Shown: positions 1 to 11,811 of the stretch, in pieces
Layout of the letters: the number at the start of each line of letters is the position of its first letter
Numbering within the stretch: the stretch's first letter is position 1
NCBI GenBank assembly: GCA_943737045.1
Contig: CALSFV010000066.1
Span: 1 to 64,000, forward strand
Direction: 5' to 3'
DNA: 64,000 nucleotides
DNA from: Parapristionchus giblindavisi
Lineage: Eukaryota; Nematoda; Chromadorea; Rhabditida; Diplogasteridae
Notes under the pieces: model-generated
Told to the model about the DNA's origin: nothing
Databases searched by the model: none
Seen by the model: the letters and a program-made list of their open reading frames with translations, nothing else
Translations under genes and position numbers: made by a program

Positions 1-48
1 CCTCTATCTCTTCCTCTACCTCTCCCTCTCCCTCTACCTCTTCACTCC
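1..48. repeat. CCTCTN simple repeat
   Basis: Pyrimidine-only low-complexity run of CCTCTN-like hexamers at the window edge; it probably continues to the left. Confidence 0.8.
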
Positions 49-476
49 ATTTTTCATTTATCTGTGTCTTTCCGTGTGTTTATCATCGATTGATTTGATG
101 TCGTTCACTTTATTCACCTTATACTTGATATGTCAATAATACAAAGAAATGAATGAATTGATTGGCTCAAAATTCAATATCTCCTCTATTCGTGATATCA
201 GCGATACTTTTGAGAAAAGTATTCCGAGAATAGCAGTAGGTTATTTCTGTTGATTCACTATCGATTTTAGAAGCAGTCTAGGATGTAGTAAATATTAACA
301 ACATAAACTGTAGTTTAAGTGTGTATACTGTATGCATTGTTAATATGAATATATCGTCAGTGATAAAAACTGTAGATACAAGCTTGTTTGTTTCGTTTCC
401 GTATTATGCTCATTCATATAACATTACAGTTTTATAACATATTAAATTCGTTATTTGTTTTGAGAAGGAGTTCACC
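49..476. other. upstream region of the BTB gene
   Basis: AT-rich sequence before the first BTB exon. I see no coding exon, RNA gene or clear trans-splice acceptor. The promoter is presumably here, but no specific element can be named. Confidence 0.4.
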
Positions 477-3400
477 ATGAACGAAGGAGAACATTCTAAA
501 GATGAGGAGATTGCCCGGTGAGACATACTAATCAATAAATAAATCTTGATCTGGTTCACACATTGGTGTGCTGGGATATGTTTGGTAAACATTGGGAATA
601 AGTAGGACAGCGTATTTGAAAATTTCTGCAATTCTTGTCAAGCAAAAAAAATGGCAGAATCATTCAATCTTCCCTTTCTTCTCAACTTTTTTTCTCTTCC
701 CGGTCACCGCAAAAAAGCACAACACCCGCAAAAAAGTGAAGAATGATTCTGCCATTTCTTTGCTTAAAGGGACCTCTCTCAATGGTCTCTTCGACGCGCA
801 ATGCTCTCTCGTTGTTAGAGAACAGAAAAATAGTGTGCGTAATGAAGAGACCTTTGAGTGAGGTCACTGTTCCTTTAACAAGAATTGAAAAAAATCAAAT
901 ACTTTATCCTTTGTCATGTATTCTCTTCCGATTGTGCCAGCGAGAAGAGTTACCAATGAGTCTTTCTAAAGATAGGAAATGAAAGGGATCTTGTAAAACA
1001 TTATCTCCGTGCGCAAATTTCTACATTTTAATTCATTTTGTTTTACTTTAGTAAAAACAATACAAGCAATTTGAACGGCTGATATGTTCGCAGCGTGAAA
1101 AGCCAGATCGGCGCTACGGGTGACCCGGGGCGCCCATTTCACTAGGAGATTTGGCTGTACTGTAGAGTATTACATATTATAGCTTGAAGAAGGAACTCGA
1201 CGAACTGAGATTGTACAAGCAAAGACAGGAAAAGGTCGATAATGAAATGGTAAAGTTTAGTTTTCTTCAGAAATATCGATTCAGGCAGCGCTCGTTTTTC
1301 AAAACTCGAATTGCACTTACACTTCTTTAAAACTGTTGACATTTGTTTAAGAGACCGGCTCGGTAAGACTCGAGCATGGTCCGGACATTCGCCAAGACTT
1401 CCGATCTGGGCCTCAATACTTTCATCATAGACACATACCGGGGGGAGACCGATGGAAGTTATAGTGAAAATGCCCTTGGGCTCAAACCCGGCTCACATAT
1501 GTTTCATAAAATAAAAAATTGTAAAATGCATAACTTTTCAATCATGATAGCAAGGACTTTTATTTCTTTTTATTGGTGAATAACATGTCACGCACTCTTA
1601 TAAACACTCCAGAACAATAATATCATATCGTTCGGAATATGTTTTTTCGTGTCTGATTTTCATATTTTTCCTCTTCTATACTCTTCAACAGAGAGACGGC
1701 AAGTATTGACATAGTACATATTGTAGCCCTGACAATTGTGTACATGATGGTCACATTCCCTTGGAAATCCAACTTTTCTGGAGCATCGAGAATTGCAAAT
1801 GAATGTGAGATATGTGTAATTTGCAAAAATCGAAAATTAAATTTCTTGAAATTCGTAAGAGTAAGACGTAGCTTTATTATGTCATTTTACTCGTAGTGAT
1901 GCGCGTACACAGACAAAATATACAAGTAGACTCAGACTACATTTTTTTAAATTGAGAAAAATGATTATTTTATTTTTATTTTTTTCAAACTGCATATTGA
2001 GTCGACCGTCGAGTCAAGTTGATTCATAGGGCAGATAGTGGCTGATACATGTCCGTTTGCGAAAACAACTGCCACGTGAAGAATCGTCGTTTCGCAGACC
2101 TAGAATTTATTTTTTAAATCATCAAACTTGAATATTTACATGTTTATTTCATATAAATCGGTTGAAAGGTGGCCTAGGGCAACCTAAGTTGTACCATTCT
2201 TATCAGTAGGTGTGTACGCTATTGGACTACCGTAATCATCAGTAATCGCGAACTGATTTTTTTTCAGTTGACCCATGATTCTCAACCATGATCCCGGGTT
2301 CATGGTTGAGAATGGCTGAGGTCGAAAAATTCATGATGATCCCAGACCAAATACTATTTGGCAATATATCAACAGTGAGCCAACTTCTAGTTTTCTGGAT
2401 ACCGTAACCCAAACTACCGTAATCTAGCTGCTGTACCCTATAATAATGTGGCAAAGTTCATGGAAAATACAGGTGTGTGCATTACAATTACGGTAGTTTG
2501 GGTTACGGTATCCATAAAAATAAGCGTTGGCTCACTGTTGATATAATGCCAAATAGTATTTGATCTGGGACCATCATGAATTTTTCGACCTCAGCCATTC
2601 TCAACCATGAACCCGGGGTCATGGTTGAGAATCATGGGTCGACTGAAAAAAATCAGTTCGCGATTCCTGACGATTACGATAGGTGAATACCGTACACTCT
2701 TACTGATAACAATGGTACAACATTGGTTGTCATAAGCCACCTTGCAACCGATTTATATTAAATAAACATGTAAATATTCAAGTTTGATGATTTAAAAAAT
2801 AAATTCTAGATCTGCGAAACGACGATTCTTCACGTGGCAGTTGTTTTCGCAAACGGACATGTATCAGCCACTATCTGCCCTATGAATCAACTTGACTCGA
2901 CGGTCGACTCAATATGCAGTTTGAAAAAAATAAAAATAAAATAATCATTTTTCTCAATTTAAAAAATGTAGTCTGAGTCTACTTGTATATTTTTTCTGTG
3001 TACGCGCATCACTACGAGTAAAATGACATTACTCTTACGAATTTCAAGAAATTTAATTTTCGATTTTTGCAAATTACATATATCTCACATTCAGTTGCAA
3101 TTCTCGATGCTTCAGAAAAGTTGGATTTCCAAGGGAATGTGACCATCATGTACACAATTGTCAGGGCTACAATATGTACTATGTCAATGCTTGCCGTCTC
3201 TCTGTTGAAGAGTTTAGAAGAGGAAAAATCTGAAAATCAGACACGAAATAACTTATTCAGAACGATATGATATTATTGTTCTGGAGTGTTTATAAGAGTG
3301 CATGACATGTTATTCACCAATAAAAGAAATAAAAGTCCTAGCTATCACGATTGAAAAGTTATGAATTTTTCAATTTTTCATTTTATGAAACATATGTGAG

Positions 3401-6400
3401 CCGGGTTTGAGCCCAAGGGCATTTTCACTATAAATTTCATCGGTCTCCCCCCGGTATGTGTCTATGATGAAAGTATTGAGGCCCAGATCGAAAGTCTTGG
3501 CGAATGTCCGGCAGGGGGTCATAATGCTCGAGTCTTACCGACCCGGTCTCTTAACATTCGTTTCATTTATCTGCTATTTCATATATCACTGCTTTATTTG
3601 TGTGCGTGCGCGCTAATCTGATTCTATTACATGATGAATGATATTCTTTTGGTAAAATCACGTTTGGCACAGTATAGCATAAGTTGGTATTCTACCGTAT
3701 ACACATTATCCACCTGCGGCTTATTTCACTTTTTTTTAGATAGTTATATCATTGGGCAAATAAATGCATGGCATGAATGGGATATCACTTACATAGAATT
3801 AATTCAATTATAAATATCTCATCATTTACTGCCTGATTTCTTAAAATCGAATTGAATTACCACATCACAGAAATAATTATACAGGGATACAGTAGCGCCC
3901 AAAAGTCTGACTACACTTTTTATTTCTGTTGTAATTTTTGGGTCAGTTGAGGCATCAAGCTGTAATGTGGACATTATGTACCCAATATGTATTCGATTCT
4001 CTTATAAGGTGTCACGGGATATTCTGGTTTTTTTTCTTTAAAAAAGTTCAAAGCAGCAAACTGATTCTCTTCGCGATTCCTGATAATCCTGTAAGTTTGG
4101 TAGCGGTAGCTCATCATTCATCCTCATGGATCGAAAAAGTCACTTTTTTTACAAGACCCTACTTCGAAGGTTCACAATTCTGAAGGCGTACCTAGTAAAA
4201 ATCTGGTTTTTGGATGTTGCAAATCTATTAATTATTCGATTCCCTGCTTGTTCGAACGATTGCTTATCTTTCTTGCTCGCGTTAGTCGATTATCTGAAGG
4301 ATACTCGTTATGGCCGCGCTCCCTTCACATCTCGCGACACATAAATATCTCTAGGTTTTTCATGCTGTTCAATAGGGTTGGCTATAACGCACACCGCATT
4401 GCGGGCCCGCAATGATTTGCAAAATCATTGCGGGCACGCAACGTCGGAGGGAGGGGAGGGGAGCGATTGCGGGACCAAACTCTACTGTTCAATGACGATT
4501 TTAGCCGCTTTTAGAGATTTCATTTGTCAGAAAAGAGAGACACTGTATGAATCGAGTTTTTGATCTTTGATCTTGCTATTTTCTATCTTTGATCTTTGGT
4601 CATGTTTCGTCAAATTTTGCTCAAAATCACTATGAAAAGTAGTTTCATTCGATCACAGAAGATCAAAAACGCTTTCTTTTATAGAGTACGATGTTCAGGA
4701 TTAGCCGAGATGAGAAGGGGGCGCGGCCATAACGAGTATCCTTCAGATAATCGACTGCGGCAGACAAGAAAGACAAGCAATCGTTCTAACAAGGAATCGT
4801 CCAATTAATAGAGTTGCAACATTTCTATACAAGAAACCAACTTTTTACAAGGTCCGCCCTCAGAATTGTGAACCTTCAAAGTTGGGTCTTGTAAAAAAGT
4901 GACTGTTTCGATCCATCAGGATGAATGATGAGCTACCGCTACCAAACTTACAGGATTATCAGGAATCACAAAGTGAATCAGTTTGCTGCTTTTAACTCCT
5001 TTAAAGCTCTTTTAGAAGCCGAGATATGATTTTTTTATGATTTTGCAATCGCGAAATTGCAGCAAAGCTGCAGCCAATACCCGGATTCGCAGCAAGCTGA
5101 ATTTGTTTTTCTGGATAGGCCTTGTAGTTCTCTCAATGATCACGAAGTTTGTTGTATACGAAAAAATCGCTGGAAGAATAATGAATTTTCGAAAAAAGTG
5201 TTGTTCACTTGCGTCATCACTATACAAAAACCAGAATATCCCGTGATAAGGGTATCGAATACATACATACATTGGGTACATAATGTCCACATTACAGCTT
5301 GATATCTCAACTGGCCCAAAGATTACAGCAGAAATAAAAAGTGTATTCAGACTTTTGGGCGCTATTGTATATTTAAAATCTTATCCACAGAAATTGCAAT
5401 GCTGACATATCGCAGTTTATTTATTTTTCCTTTTTAAATGAATTGTACCATTTTAGGAATCGAATTTCGTCAATCTTCCAGAGATATCAAAGCATAAATT
5501 CTCACTGCATTGGTTCAAAATTTCGCGTACAGAGCTTCGAACTGAAGTGGTCAAGGTATTGGAGCTTTCTCTTTTTTTGTCTTTGCGAGATATTGTGAGT
5601 TCTTTTGAGAATGAAAATATTAATAATTTTCACGCAAACATTGTTTTTTCCTTAAAATGATTATACGAAGTTGATGGTATTTCGGACTTAAAGATGTGGA
5701 GTCCCAGCAATATTTTCGTAAACAAATTGAGAAGACAGAAAGATAGCAAAAGTTATTTTACAAACCATACACTCACGGCAAATTCTCTCAGATATAGGTT
5801 GTCTAACTGGACAGCCATAGGGAAAGGTTAGCTTACTCCAAACTCTCTCAAAAAAGACACGTTATATAATACTCTCTCGCTCGAGATTGTAACGGGGACT
5901 GGAGTAAGCTAACTAAGTTGTCTCACATATGAGATAACCTGTCTCTAACTGTCGCATGTTAGATAACCTATGGCTCAAATATGAGAGAGTTTGCCGTCAG
6001 TGTACATAAATTATTTTATGCTAATTCAGCTTACTGATCGTAAGAATCATGCCTATCCTTGATGATGCAGGCATAGGCGCACATTTAAAAAAATTGAAAA
6101 TAGATTTCGAATTGCGACAATGCCATGGGATAGATGCGTGGATCCGCTAACTTCTCGCATATCACTTCGTGTTCGCACAAGAGGGGTGTGACGGATTTAC
6201 ATAAACATTCACGGGTCTCCTCCTTTAAAATGGGTGAGATCATGGGCAAGGCATTAGAATAAATTCTTTATGAGCGTGTAATTCTCCGGTATTCTTGGTA
6301 CGAGATGGACCGTAAAGACTTTTTGTTTTGCATAGTATAACGATATCTAGTGAATATCAAATTGGTGCGGCGAGAGTCAGATTGGCTAGGTGCAGAGGAA

Positions 6401-9032
6401 GTGAGAGGTAATTAGTCGAGAAAGTGCTGGCGGAATATTTCGTTTCGATTGTGTTTACCTGGATTTGTAATTTTCTTGTGCAGGTACAATTAATATGGAC
6501 AATATAATAATGAACATATTTGTAGATGGGCGATATCGATGTATCGGTTGGGGTTGTGGAGCTTCCTGACAAAGAAATAAATGTGTAAATTATTTCCGAT
6601 TGCCAAACGTTACTAAATTAGCCAAATAATTATAATTTTAAGGAAAACTTACCTTTCCGCACCTGCTGATATTGATAATCCCCTGACTGTTATTGCAAAC
6701 ACGAAGTGTACATTTCTATACTATGATGAGGTAACTATTTGATCGTTCCTTTCTTTCAGAAATATACGTGCAAAAAATTATACAGCTTTTTAATGGGCTC
6801 TATTGATCAAAGCAATTCTTTTCACACACCCCCAAAGCCGTCAGTTGGAACAGATTACACATTCCAACCGAACACCTCTAGGTGTTCGCATTAACATTTC
6901 ATTTTTTCTGTGTGTTCGTGTGTCTTGAATTTATCTTTTTCCAGTTATTACGAGAGGAATCTTCAGTCGACAGCATCTTTGATGCGCGCTGTGAACACAT
7001 GGAATCTGAATTCATTTGTTCTTATGCAAATGATCGTTATTGTCCATCAAAAATCGATATAACTGTATCACTTGTCGCTACGAATGTGAAAGGTGTTGAA
7101 TTAAATGATGATATTGTAATTGGACTCGATGAAAAGGTACATTTGAATTTCCCATATTTTTTTTAAATGAACGGAATTTGGGATTTTTTCAAAATGTGAA
7201 CATTGGTGGAGCCTATGGGGTCAAACCTAAAGTCAGCGCAAAACGATCAGGGCAATTGTGTGTGAGCCTGATAAATTATTTTATGTTTTTTTATAAATAC
7301 CGTCAAAACGAAAAAAAGTGAAACATTTTTCAAAAATTTTGAAAAATTTTGACAAAAGTTCACAAGATTCCCTGTTTGAGCATTTTTCACGATCTTGATG
7401 ATGTATTATCTAAGGTTTTTCATTGTGGATTTGTTTGCCCAATACAGTTATGCACGACAAAAGTGAAAAAAATTAATCGGGAACGCTCCACAGCAGAATT
7501 GGTATACTGTAGCGTACTGTAGAATCTTACTGTAAAACTGCTGCCATCGAGCCTTTTTCGTCTAATAATGGTTATATATGTATATAGCATTACCCGACTT
7601 CCTATAGCGAATTTGCACTGTTCGGACAGCACACTGTTCTCAAGACATTGAAAGCCAAAACGACCGCTCAATATAGAAACTCTCTCAAAACTACAATGGT
7701 CTCTCGCTTGTCTGGCTATCAAAGAGAAATGACTTGAACCAGAATACCGTGACAGATGAAAGATCAGGCTGCAAAAGTGGTATACTGTAGAAAATCCTAC
7801 CGTACACCAGTTTCACAAAACAGCGTTCACAGTGATTTATTCCAAGCTTATTCTTCACAGGTAAATTAGGCAAGCTCAGAGATGCTCAAATACCCTATTA
7901 TCTAATAACAGCTAGCATTTAGATATCATGATTCAAAATATTCAAAATCTTGTGAACTTTTGTCAAAAATTTTCAAAAATTTTGACAAATGTTTCACTTT
8001 TTATCGTTTTCTTTTTGCATTTTTAAGGATATTTCTGTGAAGTCGAGCATCCTTATGATGTGGTCTGAGCACTTTAAAGGATATTTCACCTCTGAGATGA
8101 AAGAAAAGGCAGATGGGCGATTTCCGGTTAAGGTAAATGAAAAAATCATAATTAATACACCGAACAATTGATATTTTCCTAGTCCTAATATAGAGCGCTA
8201 AACGTCTCCTTCTAGGATGTGTCAGTGGCCGACTTTCAAGAAATGCTATCCGTCATATGCCCTCCTAACAAGCCAATCAATTTTAAGAATGTCGAAAAGA
8301 TGGCTGAACTGGCCGACAGGTTTATTATGCCAATTGTAAGCATTATTACTTTATTATATATATAAATTATTTAAAAAATAGACCTCTAACAAGGGAATGC
8401 TTTAATCAGTAATGGTGAAATGGTCAGAACATTTTCGCAAACGTTTATACATAGTATTTCAATAGTATGTGACCCATAGTATTCGAAGATTAGTAGGGAA
8501 ATACAAAACGGACAGTTTGCATAATGGACTATTCAAAAACGATCTCACATGTGAAGAAGATTCCATTATAATCTGTCTTTTTTTGTATAGATTTTAAAAA
8601 ATATTCCAGTTAACTCGAAAGTGTGAAATGTTCTTGTCAGCAGTTGTTAATAATGGAACATTTCCCATGTCAAAGGCACGTCTTTTTCTTCTCGCTAATC
8701 AATACAATTTCCGAATGATCATTACGGTACTTTTTTGTCTTGTTTTTTTCCTCTTTTTTGTCATAGACGAAGCGGCCGAAACACCATAAGGCACACTATA
8801 ACTATCCTACATATTTCTTTTAAATAATTTACATTTTAAGTGCATACAAAGCTATACTTGCACATCTATTATTATTATATTGTTAATTTAATTTTCTAGT
8901 TGTGCAAATTATTTTTCCTAGCTTCTGCTTGATCGTTGGACCGATCTTTCACTGTTCCGGAAAGAGATGCTCATGACTGACGACTACAAACAACTTCCAC
9001 CTAATATCGAACGATTCATCAATAAAAAGTAA
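477..9032 (+). CDS. BTB/POZ-domain protein with N-terminal coiled coil and MATH-like region (10 exons)
   Basis: Exons 477-517, 1183-1249, 5457-5555, 6526-6584, 6643-6730, 6945-7136, 8028-8132, 8216-8335, 8610-8726 and 8922-9032 join in phase to 332 codons plus stop (999 nt). Residues 1-36 are charged and heptad-like (RLKKELDELRLYKQRQEKV). Residues about 37-170 hold a beta-rich segment that could be a diverged MATH domain. Residues about 175-275 are a BTB fold: GLDEKDISVKSSIL, EHFKGYFTSEM, FQEMLSVICPPNKPI and MAELADRFIMPI match the nematode BTB pattern, followed by the CEMFL helix. BTB proteins of this kind usually dimerise and can act as Cullin-3 substrate adaptors; that role is inferred from the family. 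Introns 1, 2, 3 and 6 carry transposon-like inserts. The first two exons rest on splice phase and the coiled-coil sense of the translation, so the 5' end is less certain than exons 6-10. The ATG at 6526 follows TTTGTAG, so a shorter trans-spliced form starting there is also possible. Confidence 0.82.
640..765. mobile_element. MITE-like hairpin in BTB intron 1
   Basis: Terminal inverted repeats of about 25 bp (AAGCAAA...GGCAGAATCATTC) at 640-665 and 741-765 enclose about 75 bp without coding capacity. Its right end abuts the next element, sharing the TTAA there. Confidence 0.6.
768..874. mobile_element. TTAA-flanked MITE, copy 1
   Basis: 107-bp inverted-repeat element starting AGGGACC and ending GTTCCT, bounded by TTAA at 764-767 and 875-878. 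A relative lies inverted at 10243-10355. The TTAA target resembles piggyBac-type insertion; the superfamily is inference. Confidence 0.65.
1347..3554. mobile_element. 2.2 kb fold-back element in BTB intron 2
   Basis: Near-complete inverted duplication: 1347-2423 is repeated in reverse complement at 2487-3554 around a 63-bp spacer. The ends read TTAAGAGACCGG and its complement, and imperfect 7-bp flanks (CATTTGT / CATTCGT) could be a target-site duplication. Each arm keeps a diverged 67-codon open frame (1623-1826 minus; 3067-3270 plus) without an ATG start, perhaps a captured gene fragment. Each arm also contains its own hairpin, with 14-bp stems (ATTCTCAACCATGA) at 2278-2313 and about 2597-2632. 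Confidence 0.75.
3890..5367. mobile_element. 1.48 kb fold-back element with TA target duplication
   Basis: The ends CAGTAGCGCCCAAAAGTCTG and, inverted, CAATAGCGCCCAAAAGTCTG are flanked by TA at 3888-3889 and 5368-5369. The arms, about 3890-4330 and 4712-5367, are inverted copies of each other around a roughly 380-bp centre. TA target and TIR style point to a non-autonomous Tc1/mariner-type element. Open frames in the arms are mirrored shadows, not transposase. Confidence 0.75.
5770..6002. mobile_element. 233-bp MITE with TA flanks in BTB intron 3
   Basis: Imperfect terminal inverted repeats of about 28 bp (CACTCACGGCAAA and the complement of TTTGCCGTCAGTG) are bounded by TA at 5768-5769 and 6003-6004. 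No coding capacity. Confidence 0.65.
7309..8006. mobile_element. about 700-bp inverted-repeat element in BTB intron 6
   Basis: Inverted repeats of about 58 bp at 7309-7368 and 7951-8006 (AGTGAAACATTT, TTTTGACAAAAGTTCACAA) bracket a non-coding interior with several CTACTGTA-like motifs. The right end lies about 20 bp before the exon at 8028. Confidence 0.65.
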
Positions 9033-9979
9033 TTACTATTTAATATTTTTCCGTTTCTTGGATAAGAGAAAAAATTCTGTGCACAATGTATTTTTCATCG
9101 ATAACTTATTAATTATTTAATTAATTTACAGTTTTATTCACGAAAACGAATAGACTTCATTCATTCTTTTCAGATTTCTTGAAGTAGCCATAAATAACGT
9201 GGCCTAATTATTCAATATTTACGATTTATCGATCAATTTATTTCATTAATCTCTTGGATTCACCTCATTTCTCTGGAACCTATAATATTTTATGGCTTTG
9301 TCTTCTCTTTCTGTAATCTATTTTGTTGGCATCATCGAAATGATCTACTGATTGTTCATTATTTCTATTTTATAAAAAAAACTGTTGATAAATTTTTAAT
9401 AATAATTATATTGAACATGCTATACTGTAGAATAGCTGTGATAAAAACAATAGTCTAGGATGCAGTAACAATCAATTGGTTCATACTGTAGACTAGGTTA
9501 CAGTAAGGATCGATCGATAGATACAGCAGATAGCAATAAGATTTAAAAAAAAACATCTGCGGTGAATTAAAGCTAAAATCCATTATATTTCAAGTGTCAG
9601 GACTTCGTGTGCCTTGAATAACGGGTTGTATTGAGCGTATAAAAATCACTTGTTTTATTTGTATAAGAGACTATTTCTTGTTTTGCATGGTTCAGAAACT
9701 ATGCCGATCTCTTTTATATCAAATAGCGGGGAAGGTCAGCCGGGTTAGGGAGAGGCAGCGGAGAGACAATCGAGAGGCGGGGCGAGATCTAGCCTTTGAG
9801 CAACTTCCGTTCTTTAGAGCACAGTGTCATTTTCTTATGCAAGTACATTTTATACGCACAATACAGTTAACTTTTACCTTTACACGTAGTAGAGCAGAGA
9901 TTTTATTTTTCAAGTGTAATTTTTGGTTGCAGATCGAAGGTAAGCTGTTCTTGTATCGATAATCGTTTCGATAACAACG
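9033..9979. other. intergenic AT-rich DNA 3' of the BTB gene
   Basis: No convincing exon seen. It holds several TACTGTAG-type motifs around 9420-9520 and a short SINE fragment, given separately. Confidence 0.5.
9597..9632 (+). mobile_element. SINE 3'-end fragment
   Basis: About 35 bp (CAGGACTTCGTGTGCC, AATAACGGGTTGTA) match the end of the 190-bp SINE-like insert found in four core units further right, in the opposite orientation to those copies. Confidence 0.55.
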
Positions 9980-10183
9980 ATGCCGCACTTTTTTTCGCGT
10001 TTTGGGAGACATGCAAATTCGAAGATTATGAAGAATCAAAGGTTTGCGGCTGTGCCAAATGCATCGTTGCATTTGCCTTACGAGCCTACGCCGTCACGTC
10101 AACGAACGTTACATTTCGATTTGGAGAGTAAATTTTGGAGTGTGTTGGAGTGTGCAGAGTCTCTAAAACGTTGCCGTTGTTAA
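9980..10183 (+). CDS. hypothetical 67-codon ORF
   Basis: ATG-initiated frame MPHFFSRFGRHANSK... to a TAA stop, with third positions richer in G than the surrounding DNA. A possible acceptor (GGTTGCAG) lies about 40 bases upstream. No recognisable domain. It could be a short taxon-restricted gene, a first exon, or chance. Its 3' end runs into the segment repeated beyond the satellite block. Confidence 0.22.
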   Translation: MPHFFSRFGRHANSKIMKNQRFAAVPNASLHLPYEPTPSRQRTLHFDLESKFWSVLECAESLKRCRC

Positions 10184-10412
10184 CACAGAGAAGCCAGAAT
10201 TATACTCAAGCGCATTTTATGTCAATCGCTTTAGCTATTTAAAGGGAGCGTTACCTCATTCAATGGTCACTTCATTGCGCACACTATTTTTCTGTTCTCT
10301 AACAACGAGAGAGCATTGCGCATCGAAGAGATCATTGAGTGAGGTTACGCTCCCTTTAAAAGATCAAAGTGTAGCGGCTCTTTTGCTGAAGAAGCACATC
10401 AATAGCTGATCA
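10155..10412 (+). repeat. left copy of a sequence flanking the satellite block
   Basis: Apart from the MITE inserted at 10243-10355, this segment matches 56506-56635 in the same orientation (TCTCTAA, TTGTTAACAC, GCATTTTATGTCAAT, GTGTAGCGGCTC, GCTGATCAT) at roughly 85 percent by eye. The 46 kb repeat block is therefore bracketed by direct repeats. Confidence 0.6.
10243..10355. mobile_element. TTAA-flanked MITE, copy 2
   Basis: 113-bp element with ends AGGGAGCG and CGCTCCCT, flanked by TTAA at 10239-10242 and 10356-10359. The paralogous right flank at 56575 lacks it, giving an empty-site comparison. Confidence 0.7.
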
Positions 10413-11811
10413 TATGGCAAAAATAGCAAAAAAGGTGGCAAGATCTATGATAGTTGATCTTTTGCCGTTCCTCCTCTGGGATTCGAACTTTATTGCCGAC
10501 CAACCGCTCGGATTGGCCGTCCGACCTGTTATCCACTAGACCATGGGTCCCTATTAACAGACATTTCAAATGATCTAGATATACTTTCCCGGTGAATTTG
10601 AGTGTACCCCTTATATATAGTGATTTTGACTCCGCCCATTTAACTTCGCGGGCTTGGCTTTATATGCTCCATCACACCCAAATATCTTTATTCTGTCTGA
10701 ATAGGACTCATCAGCCTCTCGATGAACAGAAGATTGGAACATCAGCATCGCATCTTATTTCTTCAACCTTTTCCATAGAAGCAGCGAAGAGGTCAATAGA
10801 GGCCAAGCGATATATTGATCTGATGACTTCATCGACGAGATTCATGAAATATAAATCAGAATAATAATAATAATAATAATAAGAATAAGAGTAGGAGAGA
10901 TTCAACAATTGAACACCTCATAAAACAGAGTTAGATAATGTCTATTGTACATGACAATGATGGTCTATACGCGATACTTACTTACTCGGATACTTGGATG
11001 TCCGTTATTCTGATATCGTTATCGTAACTTCAATAGAGTGCGGTCTTCGGCAGTTTGAGACCAATTCATATAATACATAATAGGGACGAAAAATTGATTA
11101 TGAATTGAAGTCGTCATCGGTGACGACTTCTGGGGACGAATTCATTATTCGAGTTATGCTTTGGTACTTATAATAAGCGTCCGAAAGCTACACACTTTTA
11201 TCTAGCAGCGTACGTATAAAGGATAAATGCAACAAAAAATTCAATAGCGTAATAAGCAAAAGTGGTTCGTACCTCTTGATCCAGATACAACATCGTTGGC
11301 TGAACACGTCTTCGTTTGAGTTCGGACGAAAGGCTGGTAGAGTGAGAAGAAGACGCGAAGATCAACGGCAACATGTGAAAGGAATTAGAATAGAAGAACA
11401 AGGTAAAAGATCAAAGATCACCTTTAAAAGGGAACAAACAGAGAGACGATGAGAAGGGGAGAGGAGAAAAACGACCGAGAAGAGCAAATGAAGGGAATGA
11501 GAATGAGACCACGTAGTTCATGATTATCATGTGCAAAATGAAAAGAAGTCCAATGAGACAATCGATTCGAGAAAGATAGTTCAAATATCGATTGAAATGA
11601 ATCAAACATTTTTAGATCAAATGGTATACAAATAAGGATCGCTCTAGAGGAAGATCTAAAATTGCTGTTTCCGAATTTTAGATTTAATTAATTATTTAGA
11701 TAAAGACTTTGAAGACATCTAGACTTCAAAGATCAAAGATCAAACAAAAAAAAGATGATAAATCTTCATAGCTTCTGGTTTCTTGCCCTTATATCGGCTA
11801 AGTGTATGTGC
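10413..11811. repeat. core unit 1 (most diverged on the left)
   Basis: Its tRNA-like part is 10474-10551. It contains an (AAT)n run at 10861-10882 and lacks a 15-bp segment present in most other cores near 11550. The 24-bp palindrome has one central change. Confidence 0.75.
10474..10551 (-). pseudogene. tRNA-like pol III promoter remnant, core 1
   Basis: On the minus strand an A-box-like TGGTCTAGTGGATAAC and a B-box-like AGTTCGAATCCC are correctly spaced, and an anticodon arm TCGGA/TCCGA with a 7-base loop CGGCCAA can form. The T stem and acceptor stem do not pair, so this is a tRNA-derived fossil. Confidence 0.6.

Noticed and set aside
1623..3270. Mirrored 67-codon frames as a real gene pair
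   Set aside because: They start at TTG, not ATG, and are the two arms of one fold-back element; kept only as possible captured sequence.
11198..11609. Minus-strand ORFs repeated in most cores (starting MFFYSNSF, MIHFNRY, MFDSFQS)
   Set aside because: They recur only because the core is repeated. Two overlapping frames stay open together, several lack an ATG, and the peptides are low-complexity without any domain.
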